A stretch of 64,000 bases of DNA, from positions 19,818 to 83,817 of the forward strand of contig NZ_JANUEQ010000013.1 in NCBI RefSeq assembly GCF_024807845.1. Direction: 5' to 3'. Within the stretch, counting starts at the first letter, position 1. Each line of letters starts with the position of its first letter. Below the pieces are notes generated by a model. The model was given only the letters and a program-made list of their open reading frames with translations. It had not been told where the DNA came from and made no database searches. Positions 20,868 to 30,890 of this stretch are shown here, one piece after another. The DNA is from Klebsiella sp. BIGb0407. GTDB taxonomy: Bacteria; Pseudomonadota; Gammaproteobacteria; Enterobacterales; Enterobacteriaceae. Made by a program: the position numbers and the translations under genes.

Positions 20868-22190
20868 TTATTTCGTAGCCTCGGCGGTAAGGACCTTATT
20901 AGAGGCAATAACAAAGGGTAAATAAATTAATGTTGATACCGCCAGACACAAGAGGCCTACACACAGCGCGAGCCAGTTTCCTCCTGTACCAAAGAAGGCA
21001 ATTAATGGCCCGGGCGTGGTCCAGGGGACGGCATAAGCAATTGGCGGAATAATTTCCATGGTGACAAAGAAATAACCGATTAAGCTGTTAACAAATGGCA
21101 CGGTAATAAATGGCACGACCATAATCGGGTTTAATACAATCGGCAGGCCAAAAATAACCGGCTCATTAATATTAAACAGTCCCGGAATAAAGGCCATTTT
21201 GGCGATATCACGATAATCAGTACGACGTGAAGCAATGAAAATAGCCAGCAACAGGCCCAGCGTCATGCCTGAACCACCGTAGTTGGCAAAGGCATCATTG
21301 ATGCTACCCCAGGTAATAGGGTAAGGCGCTCCCCAGGTAGTTCCGTTAGTTGCCGCGAAGGAGAGGTTTTCCAGATTGGCTTCAGAGAAAATGGTTTCGC
21401 GGATAGCGGCAACCGTATTCGGGCCGTGAATACCCAGTACCCAGAGGAAGTTGGCTACGACACCGAGGATCAGAACCGCAACGATGTTAGTGCCCATATC
21501 TTTCAGCGGTGCCTGGATCAGGGTATAGATCAGCTCATTCAGGCCATTAGGTGAGATTTTCGTCAGCAGATAGTTCAGGACTGAGAAGAAAACCATGACA
21601 AAGAAAATAGGGATCAAAACTTTAAATGACCGGGCAACCGCCGGGGGAACGGCATCGGGCATTGTGATGGTAATTTTCGGGTTACGAGACAGGCGACAAA
21701 ATATTTCGCTGGTCAGCATCGCAACAATAATGGCAACAAACAATCCTTGTGGGCCCAGGTATTGAGTCGTCAAATAAGCCTGACTGTCCACCATATGATA
21801 GGGGGTATAGACCACAAAGAAGGCGCCGATTGCCGTTAATCCACATAACAAATCATCTTGCTGATAACTGATCGCGATATTACGTGCGACCAGAAACGCA
21901 ATCATAATCGACATGATATTAACGGAACCATTCATGACCGGCGAAAAAACGTTTTGTGCTTCAGCTAAGTTAGGGAATATCGTTCCCAGATGTAGCAGTG
22001 AAGCAATAAACCCATCCGGTGACAGAATGGCAAAGTTAATTAATACGATCAGTGAGCTTGCCATGACGATAGGGAATGACAAGATAAATGCATCACGAAT
22101 AGCCGAAACGTGTATCTGAGAATTTAATTTAATCGCGATAGGGACAAGAATTCTTTCCATGCCGCGTTCAAAGGCATCCATTAAACTCAT
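20868..22190 (-). CDS. PTS cellobiose-type IIC permease
   Basis: A 440-residue membrane permease of the lactose/cellobiose PTS family (CelB/ChbC-like). Features include an amphipathic start (MDAFERGMERILVPIAIKLN), GINEPVIFGLP-like FNINEPVIFGLPIVLNP near residue 335, LGIHGPNT near 255, and about ten membrane segments. It takes up beta-diglucosides or aryl-beta-glucosides while IIB phosphorylates them. It lies between the IIA and IIB genes on the minus strand. Confidence 0.93.
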   Translation of the reverse strand: MSLMDAFERGMERILVPIAIKLNSQIHVSAIRDAFILSFPIVMASSLIVLINFAILSPDGFIASLLHLGTIFPNLAEAQNVFSPVMNGSVNIMSIMIAFLVARNIAISYQQDDLLCGLTAIGAFFVVYTPYHMVDSQAYLTTQYLGPQGLFVAIIVAMLTSEIFCRLSRNPKITITMPDAVPPAVARSFKVLIPIFFVMVFFSVLNYLLTKISPNGLNELIYTLIQAPLKDMGTNIVAVLILGVVANFLWVLGIHGPNTVAAIRETIFSEANLENLSFAATNGTTWGAPYPITWGSINDAFANYGGSGMTLGLLLAIFIASRRTDYRDIAKMAFIPGLFNINEPVIFGLPIVLNPIMVVPFITVPFVNSLIGYFFVTMEIIPPIAYAVPWTTPGPLIAFFGTGGNWLALCVGLLCLAVSTLIYLPFVIASNKVLTAEATK

Positions 22191-22419
22191 GATGAGCCCT
22201 TTATAGTTAATATACTCTTCACACCAAAAAATGCCTGAATAAAACTTATGTTTTATTCCTGCAAATGTTCAGCGATTAGGAGTATGAAATTGTTATTGGA
22301 TACGTGTTATTTATAAAGCAGTTTAATATCATAGCCGTGGCAAGTTATTTTCATTAATAAATGAAAAAACTTACCCGAGTATAAAAATAGAATTTATGCA
22401 GTTATGAGCCACATGAAGA
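22191..22419 (-). other. Gap in the PTS operon containing an AT hairpin
   Basis: The IIB and IIC genes are separated by 229 bp, unusually wide for a PTS operon. The gap holds a perfect 9-bp AT-rich stem (GAATAAAAC/GTTTTATTC, 22237-22245 with 22250-22258). No small ORF is convincing. It may uncouple IIB from IIC expression. Confidence 0.45.
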
Positions 22420-22734
22420 CTAGTGGTTTTCAATCAAATTCAAGGCTGTTTCTAATACCGCTTTTCCATCCATCTGGCCGTACTGTTTCATATCGATAAC
22501 GGCGACGGGAATTTTCCCTTGGGTAATATCTTCAATTTCTTTTTTCTGGAAACGAACCTGAGGTCCTAACAGTACAACATCGGCCTCATTTTTCTTGATT
22601 TTATCCTTAGCTTCAGAGATAGCGAGAGCATTAATATTGACTTCAACTTGGCTTGCACCAGCATGTTCCTGCATACGTTTTACCAGCATACTGGTTGACA
22701 TGCCTGCTGCACAGACTAAGAGTATATTCTTCAT
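22420..22734 (-). CDS. PTS lactose/cellobiose-family IIB component
   Basis: A 104-residue IIB protein starting MKNILLVCAAGMSTSMLV, where Cys8 is the phosphorylation site in the P-loop-like CxxGMSTS. DVVLLGPQVRF near residue 53 and the C-terminal AVIDMKQYGQMDG are family typical. It receives phosphate from the IIA protein and transfers it to the sugar bound in IIC. It is first in the leftward operon and divergent from the GntR regulator. Confidence 0.93.
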   Translation of the reverse strand: MKNILLVCAAGMSTSMLVKRMQEHAGASQVEVNINALAISEAKDKIKKNEADVVLLGPQVRFQKKEIEDITQGKIPVAVIDMKQYGQMDGKAVLETALNLIENH

Positions 22735-22921
22735 AGTGATCTTCTCGATAGATGTTGCTGTTCAGGTTGAGAAACAAGTTAATGAATATCAATCTGAACA
22801 TCTGCCATTTTGATCACAGTTAGTAAGGGCTGAGTGGTTTAAAAACAGAGATAAAAATGAACATATGCTACATTTAGTAGTGGGATTTGATTGTAAATAA
22901 CTGATTTAAAATTAAAAAAAG

Positions 22922-22937
22922 AGGTTCAAAAGTGGTT
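22922..22937 (+). promoter_or_regulatory. Candidate operator at the GntR regulator start
   Basis: AGGTTCAAAAGTGGTT overlaps the ribosome-binding site and GTG start of the regulator. It recurs with one mismatch at 23824-23839, upstream of the kinase gene. A shared 16-mer in both control regions suggests the binding site of the GntR protein and autoregulation. This is inference. Confidence 0.4.
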
Positions 22938-23651
22938 TACAAAGATGTCATTATCTTACTAAAAAGTAAAATAGCCAGCCCGACCTACAATATTGGCGAT
23001 ATGCTTCCGACCGAAAAGGAGCTGGCAGAACTCTATAATGTCTCGCGTAATACCCTGCGAAAAGCACTGAAAGTACTGGAAGATGAAGAGTTTATTGAAC
23101 GGCGGCATGGTTCAGGTACTTATATCAGAAATAAGCATTTTCAGACCTCCGTGACCCATATGGACAGCTTTACTGAAATTGCTAAAAAAGAAGGAAAAAA
23201 GGCCAACAGTCAGGTCTTAAGGTTTGAACTTCAAACTGCTTCAGAGGATATTGCCGGTCGTTTACGTCTGGCTGTGGGAGATCCTGTTTATTATTCTAAA
23301 CGATTACGCTTTATCGATAATATTCCGATGCAGCTGGAAGAAACCTGGATGTCGGTGAATCAGTTCCCTGATTTGACGATTAACCATATGAAACAATCGA
23401 AGTTCTCGTACATTGAGAAAGAGTGTGGGATTCAGATAATCGGCTGCTATGAGTCGTTCCAGCCGGTACACCCGACGCATGAAATTGCCAAAATGCTCAA
23501 TATTAGTACCCGCGATCCGATTATAAAAATGGAAACGCAGTCGATCGATGAGAGTAATAACCCCGTTGATTACTCTATTCTTTACAATAACTCCTTCGAA
23601 TTCCAGGTTAAATATTTCTTATCGCGCAAGATGTTAACTCATATTCCCTGA
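22932..23651 (+). CDS. GntR-family (HutC/UTRA) transcriptional regulator
   Basis: A 239-residue regulator with an N-terminal winged helix (GDMLPTEKELAELYNVSRN near residues 22-40, then LRKALKVLEDEEFIERRHGSGTY, given here in two parts). A UTRA effector-binding domain runs from about 90 to the end and senses a phosphorylated sugar in related BglR-type repressors. The start is GTG, with GAGG 8-11 bases upstream. It is divergent from the PTS operon and precedes the bglK-type kinase gene, so it probably controls both. Confidence 0.9.
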   Translation: MVYKDVIILLKSKIASPTYNIGDMLPTEKELAELYNVSRNTLRKALKVLEDEEFIERRHGSGTYIRNKHFQTSVTHMDSFTEIAKKEGKKANSQVLRFELQTASEDIAGRLRLAVGDPVYYSKRLRFIDNIPMQLEETWMSVNQFPDLTINHMKQSKFSYIEKECGIQIIGCYESFQPVHPTHEIAKMLNISTRDPIIKMETQSIDESNNPVDYSILYNNSFEFQVKYFLSRKMLTHIP

Positions 23652-24036
23652 CAGAGAATTTTCTTTTTTCATCAGCAATGAATTGTGCTGCCGGGAGACT
23701 GGATTGTGAATACTGATCACAGTTCCCGGTTAAAAAATGGTTCAATAAAAATCAAATAACTGCACCTCTTACCCAGAGAGAGTGGAAACTATCACCTTTC
23801 TGTGACCTGAGTAATTGTAAAACAGGTTCAAAAGTTGTTCATTTCGTTAACTCTCCTTACCTTGCTTATTAGCCGGGTGATTCATTAGTATTTTCCTAAA
23901 CCTGACGCCAGATAATTAAGCTAAAACCTATCAAGCTTTATTTACTGGTTAATAACACCAGCATGTCATCGTTTTTCCCTCTCTCAAGAGGAAGGGAACA
24001 TCATCAATTGAATGTCTGGTAGACAGAGGTCATCGC
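23652..24036 (+). other. Control region upstream of the kinase gene
   Basis: A 385-bp noncoding gap. It contains the second copy of the shared 16-mer (AGGTTCAAAAGTTGTT, 23824-23839) and, at 23705-23721, TGTGAATACTGATCACA. The latter is CRP-like but has a seven-base rather than six-base spacer. No ORF was credible. Confidence 0.5.
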
Positions 24037-26375
<2,339 letters not shown>

Positions 26376-26389
26376 TCGACGGCGTTATC

Positions 26390-26422
26390 TCCTGCTTCTG
26401 GCTGAGAAAGCCAGAAGCAGGA
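26390..26422 (+). terminator. Hairpin after the phospho-beta-glucosidase gene
   Basis: A 14-bp perfect stem TCCTGCTTCTGGCT with its complement (26390-26403 and 26409-26422) and a GAGAA loop, 15 bases past the stop. There is no T-run, so it may terminate only partially before the hydrolase gene. Confidence 0.6.
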
Positions 26423-26526
26423 AACACAAAAACATAAAGGATTGAGTCAGTTGCCTGATGACCAGGCTTAGCGGATAATCGTTTGCAGGTAAGCCCATAT
26501 TAGAATATGCAGACGGAACTCCCATC

Positions 26527-27414
26527 GTGATCGATTTTCATCACTATATTACACAAGCAAAATACTACGACGAAACCCTGACCGATAGCGCGATTATCAC
26601 TGAAGATAATATTGCTGGTCTCAGTTACTCCCTCTATTTGCAGCATGATGAGCCGGACCATGTAGTCACTATTTATCATGGCGGTGGCGTCAATCGTGCC
26701 GCTGGCTATCCCATTCTGGCCCAACAACTGAGTACGATCCCGGGCGTCGCTGTCTGCCTGGTTGATATTCGTAGCCATGGAGAATCAACGGGAGAACGTG
26801 GGAAAGTTGAGAGCCCTGAGCGCATCTGGGAAGATGTTGATACCCTGTCAGGTGAAATTAATCGCCGCTTTCCACAGGCACGTAAACATTTACTTGGCCA
26901 TTCCAGCGGCGCTGGCATGCTGCTGAACTATCTTACCCGCTATCCGTTCAAACAGCATGCCGATAGCCTGATTATGCTGGCTCCTGAACTTGGCCCCTTT
27001 GCCAGAATAGCTCCCGCTACGACTATTACCCAAAGCTTTGCCAAAGTGCGCAAGTGGCCATTTATCATTAATGCTATCAGCGGGGGATTATTGTTTGGGC
27101 AGTTCCCGGCCATCAAACTTAATTTCCCGGCCTCAGTACTGGCGACGACGCCAGGTCTTGTCAGTAAGTACAGCGTTAATATGGCGAATGCCCTGACTCC
27201 GCGTAACCCGGACAAGCAGCTGACTGAACTGCCGCTACCAACGCTCTTCCTGGCGGCTGGTCGCGATGAACTCTTTAGCGCTCAGTCATTAGCTGATTTT
27301 GCCAGCCGGTATGGCAATGCCCGGCTTCAGTTCAGATTGCTTGAAAATAGTACACACCTGGACTGCATATTTAGTGCTTATCGGGATGTGGGGCAGTATT
27401 TAACAGAATATTAA
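26527..27414 (+). CDS. Alpha/beta hydrolase (monoacylglycerol lipase-like)
   Basis: A 295-residue cytoplasmic serine hydrolase. The nucleophile elbow is LLGHSSGAG near residue 122, the acid is likely the Asp of AAGRDELFSA near 240, and the His is in NSTHLDC near 277. HG motifs (YHGGG, IRSHGES) resemble the Hydrolase_4/lysophospholipase group. It follows the glucosidase gene after a hairpin and may be expressed with it, but no sugar-related activity can be read from it. Confidence 0.8.
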   Translation: MIDFHHYITQAKYYDETLTDSAIITEDNIAGLSYSLYLQHDEPDHVVTIYHGGGVNRAAGYPILAQQLSTIPGVAVCLVDIRSHGESTGERGKVESPERIWEDVDTLSGEINRRFPQARKHLLGHSSGAGMLLNYLTRYPFKQHADSLIMLAPELGPFARIAPATTITQSFAKVRKWPFIINAISGGLLFGQFPAIKLNFPASVLATTPGLVSKYSVNMANALTPRNPDKQLTELPLPTLFLAAGRDELFSAQSLADFASRYGNARLQFRLLENSTHLDCIFSAYRDVGQYLTEY

Positions 27415-27614
27415 CGGAAGGGCGGCTGTCAGGTAAAGAAATATGGCAGCCAGTAAGTATAGCACTGTTCCGATGAAGCAGAAAAAAGTAATACCTGATA
27501 TTTTAAATAATGGGAGGTAGAGATGATAAATGGAATGATCTCTTTGATTTCTTACTTAATATCTGGCCATATTATTGGATTATTTATTACAGGGTCAATT
27601 TTAAGGATAAGAAT

Positions 27615-27914
27615 ATGGCAGCAGTAATTGATAAAGCACTAGACTTCATTGGCGGTATGGATACCTCAGCAACAGAACCACATTCAATGGATGAAAGCAC
27701 GATTAAAGGAATGCTTAAGTATTTGAAAGAATTGGGAGTGTCCACTGATGTCACTGATATTACTGCACGCGGTAATCAGGATGGGTGGAATACCGGCTTT
27801 ACCAGTAAAATCGTCGAATGGGCCGACAGGGTTGATTCCGGCGAACATATTGTTATCAAAAACCCAGAGTATTTTTCTTCCTATATGCGGGAGCAACTCA
27901 GAGAGTTGGTGTGA
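27615..27914 (+). CDS. YoaC-like small protein (DUF1889)
   Basis: A 99-residue soluble, mostly helical protein resembling what I recall of the E. coli YoaC/DUF1889 family. It contains KALDFIGGMDTSATEPHSMD and ends MREQLRELV. I start it at 27615, where AAGGA lies 8 bases upstream, rather than at an upstream in-frame ATG (27510) that would add a poorly conserved hydrophobic stretch. Function unknown. It stands alone between the hydrolase and hiuH genes. Confidence 0.7.
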   Translation: MAAVIDKALDFIGGMDTSATEPHSMDESTIKGMLKYLKELGVSTDVTDITARGNQDGWNTGFTSKIVEWADRVDSGEHIVIKNPEYFSSYMREQLRELV

Positions 27915-27993
27915 GTAACAAACCCCTTAACTGACTGACCTGACCGGACGCTTTACCTTATACCAGGTGGCGTCCATTTTATATTTAAATAAT

Positions 27994-28419
27994 TTAGCTT
28001 CCGCGATAAGTTGAATATCCGTACTGACTCAGCAATAGAGGTACGTGATAGTGCTCACCCGATTTTTTCACATTAATAATTACCGGGACATCAGTAAAGA
28101 AAGTATCTTGTTTTTGCGCGGCATAATAAGCGCCTGTTTCAAAGGTTACGCGATAATTTCCTGGTTCAATATCTTTTCCTTCCGGATACAGACCCGCAAT
28201 ACGGCCATTATCATTAGTGACAGCCGAATTTAAACGGACCCACTTATCCCCCTCTTTTTTATCCAGTAATACGGTGACCCCTTCTGAGGGAATACCCGTT
28301 TGTAGATTAAGAACATGAACGCTCAGTGGGTTTTTAACCATGGGAGTTGTTGCTGCAAGTGCAAGTCCTGATGCAGTTATTAGTGTTAATGCCAGCGAAG
28401 ATTTCAATATATTATTCAT
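27994..28419 (-). CDS. hiuH: Periplasmic 5-hydroxyisourate hydrolase (transthyretin-like)
   Basis: A 141-residue transthyretin-family enzyme with a signal peptide ending near LALA. The catalytic set is visible: His in LSVHVLNLQTG, Arg in NGRIAGL, His in GEHYHVPLLLS, and the C-terminal YRGS signature that separates HIU hydrolases from transthyretins. It hydrolyses 5-hydroxyisourate from uric acid breakdown. The signal peptide places it in the periplasm, like E. coli YedX. No other urate genes are near. Confidence 0.92.
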   Translation of the reverse strand: MNNILKSSLALTLITASGLALAATTPMVKNPLSVHVLNLQTGIPSEGVTVLLDKKEGDKWVRLNSAVTNDNGRIAGLYPEGKDIEPGNYRVTFETGAYYAAQKQDTFFTDVPVIINVKKSGEHYHVPLLLSQYGYSTYRGS

Positions 28420-28549
28420 GTTAACTCCAGTGAGAGGTGATAAAGACTAATATACCTCTAAAATTAGTCCCGACAGCCTTTGGATGTCAACGGCAGAAAG
28501 TTAAACTTTTGTTTAATATTATCCATAGCTACAAGGGTGTATATATTGG

Positions 28550-29203
28550 TTATATTTTATATATCGTAGGTATAATCTGCCACAGAATAACACCCGAGAA
28601 AAAGATTAAAATAGCACCCGCAGCACGCTCAAACAGATAAATACGCCGTTTTAAATGATACTGAATCGCAGGCAGACCAATCGATGATACCACCAGGAGA
28701 TTCCAGATAAACACCACGCTTACCATCCATAGCCCACAGATACTTTGCTGTAATACCGTGACATTAGCGCCCAGCAGACTGGTCATGAGCGCCAGATAAA
28801 ACAGCGCATTCTTGGGATTCAACAGGGATGATGCCAGCCCCAGTAAAAACTGTGCCGGAACAGAAGGGCGCTGCACTGTAACAGCATTAAGCACAATGCC
28901 TTCAGGCTGACTACGACAGAGCCGGGAACCAATCCATAACAGATAGGCTGCCCCAGCCAGTTCAATGGCGATAAATAAATGGGGCATCTCACGTAGCTCA
29001 CTCCAGCCGATTATCGCCAGCAGAATATAGAGCGCATTACCGGTCGCAATACCCGCCACAATCCCGATACTGCCCGCAACCCGGTAGCGAATCGCATATC
29101 CGGTTAATAAGAAAAAATCGGGGCCGGGACTTAAAAGTGCAACAAAATGGGATATCACCAGCAGTGGAAAGGCAGCAGGAAACAAGCTTTGCCATAGATC
29201 CAT
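28550..29203 (-). CDS. LysE/RhtB-family amino acid exporter
   Basis: A 217-residue inner-membrane exporter with about six membrane segments. The family motif LLSPGPDFFLLTGYAIRY lies near residue 24, and SSLLNPKNALFYLALM near 135 is also typical. Members export amino acids or homoserine lactone-like compounds; the substrate is not predictable here. It lies 53 bases downstream of an AraC-type regulator on the same strand. Confidence 0.9.
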   Translation of the reverse strand: MDLWQSLFPAAFPLLVISHFVALLSPGPDFFLLTGYAIRYRVAGSIGIVAGIATGNALYILLAIIGWSELREMPHLFIAIELAGAAYLLWIGSRLCRSQPEGIVLNAVTVQRPSVPAQFLLGLASSLLNPKNALFYLALMTSLLGANVTVLQQSICGLWMVSVVFIWNLLVVSSIGLPAIQYHLKRRIYLFERAAGAILIFFSGVILWQIIPTIYKI

Positions 29204-29256
29204 GATAAAAAACCTCAGTTAATCGTTTCTGAGGCCACTGTATGGCAGACGCAGTA

Positions 29257-30108
29257 CTAATTATTGTCCATTATTGATTTACTCAGGGCATATTGTCTGG
29301 GCGTAGCGGCGGTATAACGAACAAAGGTTTTGTGGAAATGGCTCTGATCGGCAAACCCGCTATCATTCCCGGCATCAATGATATTTCTGCCCTCACGTAA
29401 CAGAGATTTGGCATATTCAATGCGAGTGATATTTAAAAAACTTCCCGGCGTGAGCCCGGTATCCTGTTTAAAGGTTCTGATCAGCGTCTCTTTACACAGG
29501 GATATTTCCTGAGCCAGAGTGTCAAGCGTTGGTGGTGACTCCGGGCAGGCGAGAATACGTTGCTGCAATACCTGGCTTGAAGAACGCAGCGGCGGAGCGA
29601 TGGCCGGTTGTATCCCCGGAAGATCACGCACAAACCTGGTTATTGCCGCGGTAATATCGCTGATATTATTGCGCTGTATCGCACAGACAATATTCAGATA
29701 CTGCTGGAAAAGAGCGGCATCCTGAATCACCGGCTGGGTACTGAGCAGGGGCTGTAAACCATATCCGAGTGCTGCCTGGCACCATTCAACATCAAGATAG
29801 AGCATATGATAGCTACGCGCTCTCGAGCCCACAGGATTACAACTGTGTGGTGCGCCAGCATTAATAACCACAATATCCCCAACCTGCAACTGACAGACAA
29901 TTCCGTCAATCACGCAGCATGTTCCACCTTCAATAATCGCCCCCAGAGAGAGCTGTGCATGCTGGTGAAGCTTATAGGCACAAGTACTTGCCCAAGTTGA
30001 ACGTAACTCCACCCAGGAAAGCTCTGAACACCGCCAGAAAGACTGATTAATATCGCGTACCTGGGACACTATAGCTCTCCGCCAGCCTGATGCCATCTTA
30101 CCAGTCAT
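29257..30108 (-). CDS. AraC-family transcriptional regulator
   Basis: A 283-residue regulator. The N-terminal cupin-type sensing domain includes HQHAQLSLGAIIEGG near residues 48-62 and INAGAPHSC near 88. The C-terminal double helix-turn-helix covers about 180-283 (LAQEISLCKETLIRTFKQ, then FADQSHFHKTFVRYTAATPRQY, cited separately). Regulator-exporter pairs of AraC and LysE are common, so it probably controls the exporter gene immediately downstream. The true start may be a later Met. Confidence 0.88.
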   Translation of the reverse strand: MTGKMASGWRRAIVSQVRDINQSFWRCSELSWVELRSTWASTCAYKLHQHAQLSLGAIIEGGTCCVIDGIVCQLQVGDIVVINAGAPHSCNPVGSRARSYHMLYLDVEWCQAALGYGLQPLLSTQPVIQDAALFQQYLNIVCAIQRNNISDITAAITRFVRDLPGIQPAIAPPLRSSSQVLQQRILACPESPPTLDTLAQEISLCKETLIRTFKQDTGLTPGSFLNITRIEYAKSLLREGRNIIDAGNDSGFADQSHFHKTFVRYTAATPRQYALSKSIMDNN

Positions 30109-30144
30109 AAAGCATACAGGTTTAGTGCTAGGGCTGCGACGTTA

Positions 30145-30265
30145 ATACTTGTTATGGCTTCCTGAATAATTTTGGTTTTTAGCCATTTTTAGGCATACCT
30201 TTTTCTAAGGCGCTGATTTTCGTTTTCCAGCTTTTTCAGACGTGCAACGCGATTTTTTCATAGAA
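30145..30265 (-). pseudogene. Remnant of an IS3-family OrfA (C-terminal leucine-zipper part)
   Basis: Read leftward, the sequence encodes RVARLKKLENENQRLRKRYA, then a stop, then LKTKIIQEA. This matches the C-terminal pattern of IS3-family OrfA proteins (E-N-x-R-L-x-K-x-Y-A followed by LK-x-E-I-I-x-E-A). The N-terminal DNA-binding part and OrfB are missing here. An OrfB piece on the same strand lies at 33.1-33.5 kb, on the other side of the colicin remnant. Confidence 0.6.
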
Positions 30266-30577
30266 TTCTCATCAGTTCAGATTACGAGAAAATTATATTT
30301 ATAAACACACCAGTTTTTAGGGCGAGTGGACATGAAGTATTGTAAAAATTCTATTCGAATACAAGTAAATGACTGTGATCTGAAACCGTAAACGCAGGTA
30401 TGTGGGTTAGCATTCCGATACAATCCGGGCAACCCTACAAAGTGAAGGCCACAAAGCAGCAGGCAAAGACATATTTGATAAAGAAGTAAAATGCGGCTAA
30501 AATTATTTTTGACTTAAAACTCTTATTAATTTAAATTTTTTATTATTCTCAATGAAATACTTAAGGATGAAATCATT
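30266..30577. other. Noncoding stretch before the immunity remnant
   Basis: About 310 bp, AT-rich, without a credible ORF or structured element. It probably holds the promoter of the immunity gene. AAGGATG at 30563-30569 is a suitable ribosome-binding site for the GTG at 30578. Confidence 0.4.
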
Positions 30578-30861
30578 GTGACGGCATATAAAAAAATTTT
30601 TCCATATGTATAATTTTCTATATTCTTGTTTATTTAATTTCCAGTATTTATATTGGAATGAACTTGACGGAAGGGGCCGTTTTTATTATTTATTGTTTGG
30701 TGAGTAGTGTTTTTTTTCCATTTGTTGTTAACTGGATGGAGCAAGTTTGTCATAAAACAAAAGAATTGACATACTGGAATAATGGAGTATTTACTTTGTG
30801 TCTTGTTCTTTCAGTTCCTTTAGGTTTTTTTTTATTCTTGAAAAATTTAACAAAGAAATGA
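30578..30861 (+). pseudogene. Colicin E1-type immunity protein gene, probably frameshifted
   Basis: The ORF 30658-30861 (67 residues, two membrane segments) ends with LCLVLSVPLGFFLFLKN, like LCLVLAIPFGLLGLF of the colicin E1 immunity protein. The missing first membrane segment is readable upstream in the same frame from about 30592 (IFYILVYLISSIYIG). It would join a well-placed GTG start at 30578 if one base were restored in the A-run at 30590-30596. The full product would be about 94 residues with three membrane helices. It faces the colicin gene convergently, the arrangement of pore-forming colicins. A shorter product from the ATG at 30658 cannot be excluded. Confidence 0.65.
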
Positions 30862-30890
30862 TAACTAATCATTTCTTTTATTAGTAATCA

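Noticed and set aside
23705..23721. CRP site TGTGA-N7-TCACA upstream of the kinase gene
   Set aside because: The spacer is seven bases rather than the required six. I mention it only as a resemblance.
27510..27614. N-terminal extension of the YoaC-like protein from an upstream ATG
   Set aside because: The family-like length of 99 residues and the AAGGA before 27615 favour the later start. The extension is an unrelated aromatic/hydrophobic stretch.
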